Assembly (NCBI GenBank): GCA_019310865.1
Contig: JAFDDL010000229.1
Coordinates: 1 to 6,292, forward strand
Direction: 5' to 3'
DNA: 6,292 bases
Origin: Deltaproteobacteria bacterium
GTDB taxonomy: Bacteria > Desulfobacterota > Desulfobacteria > Desulfobacterales > JAFDDL01
The translations under genes and the position numbers were made by a program. Shown in pieces: positions 1 to 6,292 of this stretch; position 1 is the first letter of the stretch; every line of letters starts with the position of its first letter. The notes under the pieces are model-generated. The model was not told where the DNA came from. It did no database searches and saw nothing but the letters and a program-made list of their open reading frames with translations.

Positions 1-1283
1 GTCCGGATGGGTACAAAATTTTTACTGAGGGGAAGGGATGTCGAGTAACCGACATTACCGGCAAAACCTACATTGATTATTATGCCGGTGTAATGTTCAA
101 TGCTGTAGGCTACGGCAGGAAAGAAATAGCGGATGCCGTCTATAAGCAGGCGCTAAAGTTGCATGCCTTACCAACTCATGAACTATGTGTCGCCAAGATA
201 GAGTTAGCTAAAAAGTTAGCAGATATTACCCCGGGCAGTCTGTCTAAAGTATTCTTCACAAACAGCGGTACCGAGGCTGTTGAAACGTCAATGAAGATAG
301 CGCGGCAATATCACGCCCTGTCGGGTTTCCCTTTAAAACACAAGGCAATTGTTGGCGGATACAGATATCACGGTTCCACCTATGGTTCGATGAGCGTGGG
401 TTGTCGCCCGCCTAATTTCACATGGAAGGAGTTCGAACCATTGCTGCCGGGGGTGATACACGTACCCTCTCCTTATTGCTTCCGGTGCGAGTTTGGTCTT
501 AAATACCCTGACTGTAATATTCAATGTGCCAGGCACATTGAGTGGGTCATCCAAAATGAGAGACCGGAAACGATCGGCTTCTTCCTGGACGTGACGATCG
601 CCACAGAATATTTCACGCCTCCTCCGCCTGAATATTGGCCCATGGTTCGTTCTATATGTAACAAATACGGGATCCTTCTTATCTTGGATGAGGTCGTGAA
701 TGGCCTGGGTCGCAATGGTAAGATGTTTGCCTGCAACCACTGGGATGTCGTACCGGATATTTTGGTATTGGCTAAAGGACTAGCCAGCGGATACGTTCCA
801 ATTGGTGCAACAGTCGTTACCAAGGAGGTGGCCGAGAAATTTAAGAGTGGGCCCGGGCAGGTACTAAAACATGGCCACACTTTTGAAGGCAACCCCAATG
901 CCTGTGCTGCCGCCCTGGCAAATATAGAGATCATAGAAAAGGAAAAACTGGTGGAAAATTCCGCTGCTATGGGCAAATATCTGTTTGATAGCCTGCAATC
1001 TCTTTCCAAGCATCACATGGTTGGTGAGATCCGAGGCAACGGTATTGGGTTGATGTGCGGTGTGGAGTTTGTTAAAGATGGAAAAAACAACATTAAATTT
1101 AGTCCTGAGGAAAGTAGTAAATTTCTCCCATTACTAAAGAAAAAACTCAGACAAGCCGGTTTATGGGGACAGGTTGAAAATCCACTTCCATTATTGCCGT
1201 CATTAATCATTACCAAAGGCGAGATTGATGAAATTGTAAGCGGAATTGACAACGTAATTGGCCAAATCGAGAAGGAACTTTAG
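1..1283 (+). CDS. Class III PLP-dependent aminotransferase, 5' partial
   Basis: This gene transfers an amino group from an amine or omega-amino acid to a keto acid using pyridoxal phosphate, in the cytoplasm; the substrate cannot be read from sequence. The open frame runs to the left edge (first full codon at base 3). The 30 codons before the ATG at 93 read like the family N-terminus (VTDITGKTYIDYYAG), so that ATG is internal and only a short start is missing; 426 residues are visible. Seen: the NSGTEA phosphate-binding motif (bases 261-278), YHG (366-374), LILDEV with the PLP-nitrogen aspartate (codon 687-689), and LAKGLASGY with the Schiff-base lysine at 774-776. RGNGIGLMCGVEF near the C-terminus is also typical. 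A four-cysteine segment lies at 477-527. The stop is TAG at 1281, 26 bases before the amidohydrolase, so the two are probably co-transcribed. The fold call is sure; the substrate is unknown. Confidence 0.95.
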   Translation, partial: PDGYKIFTEGKGCRVTDITGKTYIDYYAGVMFNAVGYGRKEIADAVYKQALKLHALPTHELCVAKIELAKKLADITPGSLSKVFFTNSGTEAVETSMKIARQYHALSGFPLKHKAIVGGYRYHGSTYGSMSVGCRPPNFTWKEFEPLLPGVIHVPSPYCFRCEFGLKYPDCNIQCARHIEWVIQNERPETIGFFLDVTIATEYFTPPPPEYWPMVRSICNKYGILLILDEVVNGLGRNGKMFACNHWDVVPDILVLAKGLASGYVPIGATVVTKEVAEKFKSGPGQVLKHGHTFEGNPNACAAALANIEIIEKEKLVENSAAMGKYLFDSLQSLSKHHMVGEIRGNGIGLMCGVEFVKDGKNNIKFSPEESSKFLPLLKKKLRQAGLWGQVENPLPLLPSLIITKGEIDEIVSGIDNVIGQIEKEL

Positions 1284-1309
1284 AGATAATCCCTAATAAG
1301 GAGGACAAA

Positions 1310-3019
1310 ATGGGAGCGGATTTAGCGATCATCAATGCAAAAGTGATCACCGTTGATAATGATTTCAGCATCCAACAAGCCGTCGCCGTCAAAGATGATA
1401 AAATTACGGTTGTCGGCACCAACGAAGATGTAAAACCGCATATTACTTCCGAAACCAGAGTGTTGGATCTTAGGGGCAAGCCGGTTCTACCCGGCATCAA
1501 TGATGCCCACATGCATGCCACGGAATTTGGAGCGATGCGGCCACCGTTGGCACTGGATTTAACCTACGAAACCATCAAATCAATTCCGGAAATGATTGAA
1601 GCCCTTCGGAAAAAAGTTGCGGAAGTCAAACCGGGTGAATGGATTCGAGGTTTCGGTTGGAGTCCAGGAACCACTGAAGGTGATCAAAATAACCCAACCA
1701 GGTTGCCCCACAGGTCTGATATCGACCCTGTCAGCCCCAATAATCCTGTGAGTTTCATGGATGCCGCCGGGCATACATTACTCGTCAATAGTAAAGCGCT
1801 CGAAATAGGCGGAATTTCGAAATACACGCCTGATCCCAAGACCGGAGAAATGGAAAGGGATCCGGTAACTGGAGAACCAACCGGTATTTTTATGGAGATG
1901 GAGGCCATTGCCATGATCTCCAATGCTATTCCACATCTAACCCGGGAAGAGAAAAAACAGGCAATTATCAACACACTTGATGACCTTAAAAGAAACGGTA
2001 TCACCAGTTACACTGAAGGTGCGGTCGGTCCAGGTGGCGATGCTTATCTCTACGGATTATTGGGGTCTGAATTCATAGACGTCTATGCCGAATTACAAAA
2101 AGAAAACCGCTTGACTGCCAGAGTCAACGCCCTTCTTCTTCTTGGCAAATATGGTTCACTGACAATGGAGGACCTACAAGATAATATTGAATCCTTAAGA
2201 TTACCTCGACATATGGACAAGATATGGCTCAATTTTCCGGCAATTAAGATTTTTGCCGACGGCATACCTTCAAATTATACGGCGTGGATGAACGAGGACT
2301 ATGTCAGTGGTGATGCGGGTCACGGGGTATCGACAATTCCCGGCAAAACAGATCAAGAACAACGGGATAATTTGATCGAAATGATTGAATATATCCATTC
2401 AAAAGGATTTCAAATCGGGGTGCATGCCGTCGGTGACCGTGCCATCGATGCGACAGTGGACGGTTTTGTCCGGGCAATTGAAAAAATGCCGGAAAAAGAG
2501 CTGCGGCATTACGTCATCCATGGTGATTTTATCAGTGCGGACAAAGCGAAACTGCTTGGAAAGTATCGATGCGGGATTGTCATGCAGCCCTCTATCGCTG
2601 CGATAATCGCCGATTTTGAGCCTGAAATTGTGGGAGAAGAAAGAGCTGCTTATGAATGGCCCACCCGGACAGTGCTAGATGCAGGCGCCAATCTGACGAG
2701 TAGTTCCGACGCGGCTGCTGTCTATCCGAACTGGCGGCTGGGGGTTCAGGATGCAGTTTTGAGAGAAGGCCGGAGTTCGGGGATAGTGAGTGGACCTGAA
2801 GAGTGCATAACGGTTGAAGAAGCCATTCGAACTTACACCATAAATGGTGCGTGGCAGGACCACATGGAAGATATCAAGGGCTCGATTGAAGTTGGAAAGC
2901 TGGCGGATTTTTGTGTGATTGACAGCGATATTTTAGAGGTCGATCCACATCAAATAGGCGAGATTGGTGTCATAATGACCATCGTGGGCGGGAAAATTGT
3001 TTTCGATGAAAGAGGATAA
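1310..3019 (+). CDS. YtcJ/NfdA-type metal-dependent amidohydrolase (Amidohydro_3)
   Basis: This is a 569-residue zinc-type hydrolase of the amidohydrolase superfamily, in the branch that includes YtcJ and N-substituted formamide deformylase NfdA. It is complete and of normal family length. The N-terminal beta-sandwich strand reads DLAIINAKVITVD, followed by VLPGINDAHMHA with metal ligands H67 and H69. Further likely active-site residues are K313 (AIKIFADG), H372 (GVHAVGDRAID), H404 (RHYVIHGD) and D467 (TSSSDAA). The C-terminus closes the sandwich with IEVGKLADFCVID. The family usually has an IEHA-like stretch around the fourth ligand, but here it is VIHGD. There is no signal peptide, so it should be cytoplasmic. 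A perfect AAGGAGG at 1298-1304, 5 bases before the ATG, fixes the start. It lies between the aminotransferase and the AOR. The substrate is not determinable; amide, formamide or cyclic C-N bonds are plausible. Confidence 0.95.
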   Translation: MGADLAIINAKVITVDNDFSIQQAVAVKDDKITVVGTNEDVKPHITSETRVLDLRGKPVLPGINDAHMHATEFGAMRPPLALDLTYETIKSIPEMIEALRKKVAEVKPGEWIRGFGWSPGTTEGDQNNPTRLPHRSDIDPVSPNNPVSFMDAAGHTLLVNSKALEIGGISKYTPDPKTGEMERDPVTGEPTGIFMEMEAIAMISNAIPHLTREEKKQAIINTLDDLKRNGITSYTEGAVGPGGDAYLYGLLGSEFIDVYAELQKENRLTARVNALLLLGKYGSLTMEDLQDNIESLRLPRHMDKIWLNFPAIKIFADGIPSNYTAWMNEDYVSGDAGHGVSTIPGKTDQEQRDNLIEMIEYIHSKGFQIGVHAVGDRAIDATVDGFVRAIEKMPEKELRHYVIHGDFISADKAKLLGKYRCGIVMQPSIAAIIADFEPEIVGEERAAYEWPTRTVLDAGANLTSSSDAAAVYPNWRLGVQDAVLREGRSSGIVSGPEECITVEEAIRTYTINGAWQDHMEDIKGSIEVGKLADFCVIDSDILEVDPHQIGEIGVIMTIVGGKIVFDERG

Positions 3020-3067
3020 ACCCGCTATGACATTAAAACGCGGGCCCTGAGTAAATTTACAATTGAT

Positions 3068-3073
3068 GGAGGG
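3068..3073 (+). promoter_or_regulatory. Shine-Dalgarno site that selects a GTG start
   Basis: GGAGGG lies 7 bases before the GTG at 3081. Two in-frame upstream starts, TTG 3063 and ATG 3066, precede or overlap this site and have no purine-rich site of their own. The in-frame ATG at 3093 is 19 bases away, which is too far. The GTG is therefore the best start for the AOR gene. Confidence 0.75.
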
Positions 3074-3080
3074 TTTACCC

Positions 3081-4868
3081 GTGTCTGAAAATATGGAAGG
3101 TGTTAAAGGACGTGTAGCTAAGGTTGATCTGAGTACCGAGAAAGTTAGCATTGAAACTACGACTGAAGAAAGCATGAAGAAATTTCTCGGAGGACGAGGT
3201 CTTGCTGCAAAGATGATGTTGGAAAATGTTGAAGCAGGTATTGACACCCTCTCGCCCGAAAACATGCTTGTCTTTGCTACTGGTCCGATCGCCGGAACCG
3301 GTGTTCAAGGCAGTGATAGGCTGTGTATAGCTGCAAAGTCTCCACTAACCGGCCTTTTTTTCCATTCTTCGATGGGGGGCAGATTTGCAAGTACGCTTAA
3401 GCAAGCCGGTTATGATGCACTGGTTATAATGGGAAAGGCCGATAAACCAAAGTATGTTTTGGTGGACAAAGAACACATCGAGATTTGTAATGGCGAGAGA
3501 CTTATGGGAAAAGCCCCCAAGGAAGTCCTTGCAACGCTATCACGCGAAATGAGGCATTTTGAGGTCTGCACCACAGGGGTGGCGGCGGACAATTCCGTGA
3601 GGTATGCAAATATAGTTCATCCGAGGCTTAACGGTCGGGACGGTGTTGCAGGTCGGGGTGGTCTTGGAGCGGTGATGGCTTCAAAGAATCTTAAAGCTAT
3701 TGTGGTGAACAGAGGCGAAAATCGCGGGGTCTCGGTTTTCTCAAATGCCCTCTTGAAGGAGGTCAAGAAGACAATTCAGGGAAGCTTGAATGTCGCCACG
3801 AAACATCTGACTACACTCGGTACGCCTTTTGGAATAAGGGTGCTTAATGACATGGGTGCTCTGGGAACAAAAAACCTAACCGAGGAGATTTTTAAGCATG
3901 CTGAGAATATATCGGGTGAGAAATTAAAAGACCAATACTATCGAAAGAATATAGGCTGCCACAGTTGCCCTGTACTTTGCGGGAAAATTTGCGAACTGGG
4001 CAATGGACTTTATAAGAATCCCGAATATGAAACGTTGTTTGCATTGGGCTCTATGGTAGGAGTCGATGACTTGGATAAAATTATAAAGGCTAACAATCTT
4101 TGTGACGAGTTCGGCTTAGACACCATCAGCATGGGCGTAAGTATTGCTTTCGCAATCGAGTGTTTTGAAAGCGGTATCTTATCACAAGAGCAAGCCGATG
4201 GGCATAAATTAAGTTTTGGTAATGGGGACTTGGTTCTTACCTTAATAGAGGAAACTGCTTACCGCCGGGGACTTGGTCGTTTGCTTGCTGAAGGGACTAA
4301 ACGCATGTCGCAAATATTGGGCGGAGAGGCCTGGAAATATGCATATCAAGTGAAAGGGCTCGAGCTGCCCGGACACTCGGCAAGGGCTCTAAAAGGAATG
4401 TCGATTGGGTATGCGACGGGAGCGCGAGGTGGTAGCCATCAGGATGCAAGACCACGATATGGGCCTGGTATGAGTGATTACAAGGATAAGGTAGCGCAAG
4501 CTATAACCTCTCAGAATCTAAGCGCTGTTGGTGATTCACTGATACAGTGCCGCTTTGTCATGGAGGCCGGTTGCGGCATAGAATTCAGCAACATCTATAC
4601 TGACTTGATAAAAGCAACTGTGGGATGGCGTCCGGATACGGTTGAGTTAAACGAGATTGGTGAAAGAATATGTAACACGGAGAGAATATTCAACGTGAGG
4701 GAAGGGGTCTCCCGAAAAGATGACGTTTTGCCGTATCGGGTCATGTATGAGGAAATACCGCAAGGCCCCCTCAAAGGTCAGAGGACCCCGTCAGATAAAT
4801 TGGAAGAGATGTTAGACAATTATTATCAACGAAGGGGATGGGACGAAAATGGTATACCTTCCAGATAA
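3081..4868 (+). CDS. Aldehyde:ferredoxin oxidoreductase family protein (W/Mo-pterin)
   Basis: Family members oxidise aldehydes to carboxylates and pass electrons to ferredoxin, using a tungsten bis-pyranopterin cofactor and one [4Fe-4S] cluster in the cytoplasm. The product is 595 residues from GTG 3081, close to the roughly 600 of archaeal AOR. The N-terminal domain (about 1-210) has FLGGRGLAAK (35-44), FATGPIAGTG (65-74), SPLTG and GVAGRGGLGAVMASKNLKAI (188-207). The cluster ligands are C293, C296 and C300 (GCHSCPVLC) plus C490 (DSLIQC), matching the C-x2-C-x3-C plus distant Cys pattern. A pterin-binding DxxGLD motif is at about 343-348 (DEFGLDTIS). PEYET and RGGSHQ also fit the family. GHSARA (431-436) stands where relatives commonly have HDPRA. 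The gap to the preceding amidohydrolase is 61 bases. No ferredoxin or MoaD/ThiS-like gene is adjacent. Tungsten versus molybdenum and the aldehyde used cannot be read from the sequence. Confidence 0.95.
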   Translation: MSENMEGVKGRVAKVDLSTEKVSIETTTEESMKKFLGGRGLAAKMMLENVEAGIDTLSPENMLVFATGPIAGTGVQGSDRLCIAAKSPLTGLFFHSSMGGRFASTLKQAGYDALVIMGKADKPKYVLVDKEHIEICNGERLMGKAPKEVLATLSREMRHFEVCTTGVAADNSVRYANIVHPRLNGRDGVAGRGGLGAVMASKNLKAIVVNRGENRGVSVFSNALLKEVKKTIQGSLNVATKHLTTLGTPFGIRVLNDMGALGTKNLTEEIFKHAENISGEKLKDQYYRKNIGCHSCPVLCGKICELGNGLYKNPEYETLFALGSMVGVDDLDKIIKANNLCDEFGLDTISMGVSIAFAIECFESGILSQEQADGHKLSFGNGDLVLTLIEETAYRRGLGRLLAEGTKRMSQILGGEAWKYAYQVKGLELPGHSARALKGMSIGYATGARGGSHQDARPRYGPGMSDYKDKVAQAITSQNLSAVGDSLIQCRFVMEAGCGIEFSNIYTDLIKATVGWRPDTVELNEIGERICNTERIFNVREGVSRKDDVLPYRVMYEEIPQGPLKGQRTPSDKLEEMLDNYYQRRGWDENGIPSR

Positions 4869-4924
4869 TCGCGATGCCATGCCGTGGAACATGACGGACA
4901 TAGATGGATACATGAACATGAGCC

Positions 4925-4929
4925 GGGAG
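4925..4929 (+). promoter_or_regulatory. Shine-Dalgarno site for the isomerase start
   Basis: GGGAG lies 5 bases before the ATG at 4935. It is only 2 bases before the adjacent ATG at 4932, and it overlaps the in-frame GTG at 4929. The in-frame GTG at 4884 has no purine-rich site upstream. This favours ATG 4935 for the isomerase. Confidence 0.6.
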
Positions 4930-4934
4930 TGATG

Positions 4935-5450
4935 ATGAAAGATTGGGTCATCCTGGTAGATGAACAGGATATGGATACCGGGAAGCAGGAAAAAATGAAG
5001 GCACATGAAGATGCCGAGCTCCATAGGGCATTTTCGATATTTATATATAATTCAGAAGGACATATGTTGCTGCAGCAGCGAGCAGACCACAAATATCACT
5101 CTGGTGGATTGTGGACGAATACATGTTGTAGTCATCCTCGGCCTGCTGAAACGCTGTTGCAGGCAGCTCACCGAAGATTGCAGGAAGAAATGGGTTTTGA
5201 TACCGAGCTGGAAGAAAAATTCAGTTTTTTATACAAGACAGAATTGGATCAAGGTTTGACCGAGCATGAATTGGATCATGTTCTCGTCGGTCAATTTGAT
5301 GGGCAAGTGAATATAAATAAAGAAGAGGCCAAGTCGTATAAATGGATTGATGTAAAAGCCTTGGAAGCTGATATTGCTCAGCAGCCTGAGATTTATACTG
5401 TTTGGCTCAAAATTATATTTGCGGAGTCAGTAAAACAGCGTGAAACGTAA
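4935..5450 (+). CDS. idi: Isopentenyl-diphosphate delta-isomerase, type I
   Basis: The enzyme interconverts isopentenyl and dimethylallyl diphosphate in the cytoplasm, the branch step into isoprenoids such as quinone side chains and carrier lipids. From ATG 4935 the product has 171 residues, near the 182 of E. coli Idi, and starts just before the first strand (DWVILVDEQ), as E. coli Idi does. Expected residues are present: metal-binding H24 and H30 (AHEDAELHRAF), H67, E110 and E112 (TEHELDH), and catalytic C65 in NTCCSHP. A degenerate Nudix helix RRLQEEMGF follows at about 80-88. The NTCCSHP and EHELDH forms resemble eukaryotic and Bacteroidetes-like isomerases more than the NSVCGHP and ENEVC of E. 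coli. A longer product from GTG 4884 would add 17 residues rich in His and Glu, without a ribosome site. It sits 66 bases after the AOR gene; no other isoprenoid gene is in view. Confidence 0.93.
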   Translation: MKDWVILVDEQDMDTGKQEKMKAHEDAELHRAFSIFIYNSEGHMLLQQRADHKYHSGGLWTNTCCSHPRPAETLLQAAHRRLQEEMGFDTELEEKFSFLYKTELDQGLTEHELDHVLVGQFDGQVNINKEEAKSYKWIDVKALEADIAQQPEIYTVWLKIIFAESVKQRET

Positions 5451-5482
5451 CATCTCAAACATGTCCATAGCGTTTATCAAAG

Positions 5483-5530
5483 AAAATTATATTTACCATA
5501 TAAAAAATATTTGACAGGCTATATAATTTT
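5483..5530. repeat. Perfect 10-bp inverted repeat before the last gene
   Basis: AAAATTATAT at 5483-5492 and its exact reverse complement ATATAATTTT at 5521-5530 are separated by 28 bases. The right arm ends 9 bases before the ATG at 5540. All ten pairs are A-T, so an RNA stem would be weak; an operator for a dimeric repressor or a DNA-bending site is another reading. A second pair, ATCTCAAA 5452-5459 and TTTGAGAT 5528-5535, overlaps the right arm. Function unproven. Confidence 0.4.
5511..5527 (+). promoter_or_regulatory. Possible -10 element (TATAAT) with misplaced TTGACA
   Basis: A perfect TATAAT lies at 5522-5527 and a perfect TTGACA at 5511-5516, but only 5 bases separate them instead of about 17, so they cannot act as one standard sigma-70 promoter. 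With a 17-base spacer, TATAAT would pair with a poor -35 (TATAAA, 5499-5504). Transcription from it would begin only a few bases before the ATG at 5540. This is weak support for an own promoter of the last gene. Confidence 0.22.
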
Positions 5531-5539
5531 GAGATAGAT

Positions 5540-6292
5540 ATGAACAATATATTTTCAGCCGACAAAATCCTGACGAATGGTAAAATCATCACTGTGGACG
5601 CCCAAGATTCGATTGTCGAAGCAGTGGCGATTAAGAATGGTCGATTTTTGGCCACGGGAACGACTGATGAAATTAAGGATCTGGCTTCCAGCAAAACCGA
5701 CGTGTTGAATCTTGAAGGGAAAACGGTTACTCCGGGCATTATCGATTCACACACACACCCTGTTTTACAAGCCTCGCATTTAATTGCAATCGATTGTCGC
5801 AAACCGGAAGTGAAGGAAATTGCAGATATAAAAGATAAGATTAAAAAAAAGGCCCGGGAACTTGGGCCGGAAAAATGGATACGTCTTGTTAATTTTAATG
5901 ATACCAGACTGTTGGAAAATAGACATATCACGAGATGGGAACTGGATGAAGTGTCAGCCAACAACCCGGTCTATATCATGGCCGATACCGGGCACCAGAG
6001 TATAGTAAATAGTCGGGCGCTGGAACTTGCCGGGGTCACCAAAGACACGGAAAATCCACCGGGCGGCGAAATAGAACGAAATGAAAATGGTGAACCAACC
6101 GGATTGTTATATGAAATGGCAGAGCACTTGGTATCGAAAATAATGCCGGAATATACGGTTGAAGAGCTAAAACCGGGTTACAGGGAAACGCTGAATCAAC
6201 TGTCCGAATGGGGAATTACTTCCACACACGATGCATTTGCTTATGACCTGGGTATCCGGACGTTCCAACAAATTCTCAAAGAGGGGGTTCGA
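5540..6292 (+). CDS. Second YtcJ/NfdA-type amidohydrolase, 3' partial
   Basis: An open frame of 251 codons runs from ATG 5540 off the right edge without a stop, giving roughly the first 45 percent of a family member of about 550 residues. It belongs to the same family as the gene at 1310-3019. It has the N-terminal sandwich strand KILTNGKIITVD, the VTPGIIDSHTHP motif with metal ligands H71 and H73, WIRLVNFND, and TGHQSIVNSRALELAGV. NGEPTGLLYEMAEH and WGITSTHDAF follow. The carboxylate or lysine ligand and the later histidines lie beyond the window, so activity cannot be judged. In-frame TAA at 5501 bounds the start; no better start follows it. The ribosome site is weak (GAG, 5531-5533). It is 89 bases after the isomerase, across an A+T-rich gap with an inverted repeat, so it may be a separate transcription unit. 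Identity between the two copies is clearly partial: divergent paralogues, not a recent duplication. Confidence 0.93.
   Translation, partial: MNNIFSADKILTNGKIITVDAQDSIVEAVAIKNGRFLATGTTDEIKDLASSKTDVLNLEGKTVTPGIIDSHTHPVLQASHLIAIDCRKPEVKEIADIKDKIKKKARELGPEKWIRLVNFNDTRLLENRHITRWELDEVSANNPVYIMADTGHQSIVNSRALELAGVTKDTENPPGGEIERNENGEPTGLLYEMAEHLVSKIMPEYTVEELKPGYRETLNQLSEWGITSTHDAFAYDLGIRTFQQILKEGVR

Noticed and set aside
93..95. ATG 93 as the aminotransferase start
   Set aside because: The upstream in-frame codons encode the conserved family N-terminus (GCRVTDITGKTYIDYYAG) and there is no ribosome site before 93, so the gene begins outside the window.
333..1009. Minus-strand reading frames inside the aminotransferase
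   Set aside because: They are shadows of a gene with full PLP-enzyme motifs; the translated products are low in structure and match nothing I recognise.
3021..3044. CCCGC / GCGGG hairpin after the first amidohydrolase, as a terminator
   Set aside because: The stem is only 5 bp with a 14-base loop, and it is followed by CCCTGAGTAAATTT rather than a U-run. The next gene starts soon after in the same direction.
3063..3080. TTG 3063 or ATG 3066 as the AOR start
   Set aside because: No ribosome site precedes them, and the GGAGGG that serves GTG 3081 lies over or after them. The added residues (MMEGLP) are not typical of the family.
5511..5527. TTGACA and TATAAT as one consensus promoter
   Set aside because: Both boxes are perfect, but the spacer is 5 bases instead of about 17, which does not allow sigma-70 recognition of both at once.
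5455..5964. Minus-strand reading frame of 169 codons
   Set aside because: It lies mostly antisense to the second amidohydrolase, whose + strand frame has clear family motifs (PGIIDSHTHP, NSRALELAGV). The antisense product shows no recognisable motif.

Overview
The window carries five genes, all on the + strand, with gaps of 26 to 89 bases and nothing convincing on the opposite strand. It looks like chromosomal metabolic DNA from an anaerobic prokaryote. The main reason is the intact tungsten/molybdenum-pterin aldehyde:ferredoxin oxidoreductase (AOR) gene, a family typical of strict anaerobes such as sulfate reducers, syntrophs, clostridia and archaea. Purine-rich Shine-Dalgarno sites and a GTG start fit a bacterium, but no rRNA or phylogenetic marker is present. 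Any finer placement (for example Desulfobacterota) would be a guess.

Layout. Bases 1-1283 hold a class III PLP-dependent aminotransferase that enters from the left, lacking only a short N-terminus. Bases 1310-3019 hold a complete YtcJ/NfdA-type amidohydrolase (569 aa). Bases 3081-4868 hold a complete AOR (595 aa from a GTG start). Bases 4935-5450 hold a type I isopentenyl-diphosphate isomerase (171 aa, Nudix fold). From 5540 to the right edge runs a second YtcJ/NfdA-type amidohydrolase, cut by the window end after 251 codons. The longest gap, 5451-5539, is very A+T rich and holds a perfect 10-bp inverted repeat just before the last gene.

How the genes may work together (inference). YtcJ-family enzymes include an N-substituted formamide deformylase, so they may hydrolyse an amide, formamide or similar C-N bond. 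Class III aminotransferases often act on terminal amines and yield aldehydes. AOR oxidises aldehydes to acids with reduction of ferredoxin. Together the first three genes could form an anaerobic amide -> amine -> aldehyde -> carboxylate route that conserves electrons as reduced ferredoxin. The isomerase does not fit this route and its presence between the catabolic genes is unexplained. No mobile element, CRISPR array, tRNA, rRNA or clear terminator was seen. There is no strong sign of a wholly new kind of system. The interest lies in the gene combination and in a few sequence variants within known families.
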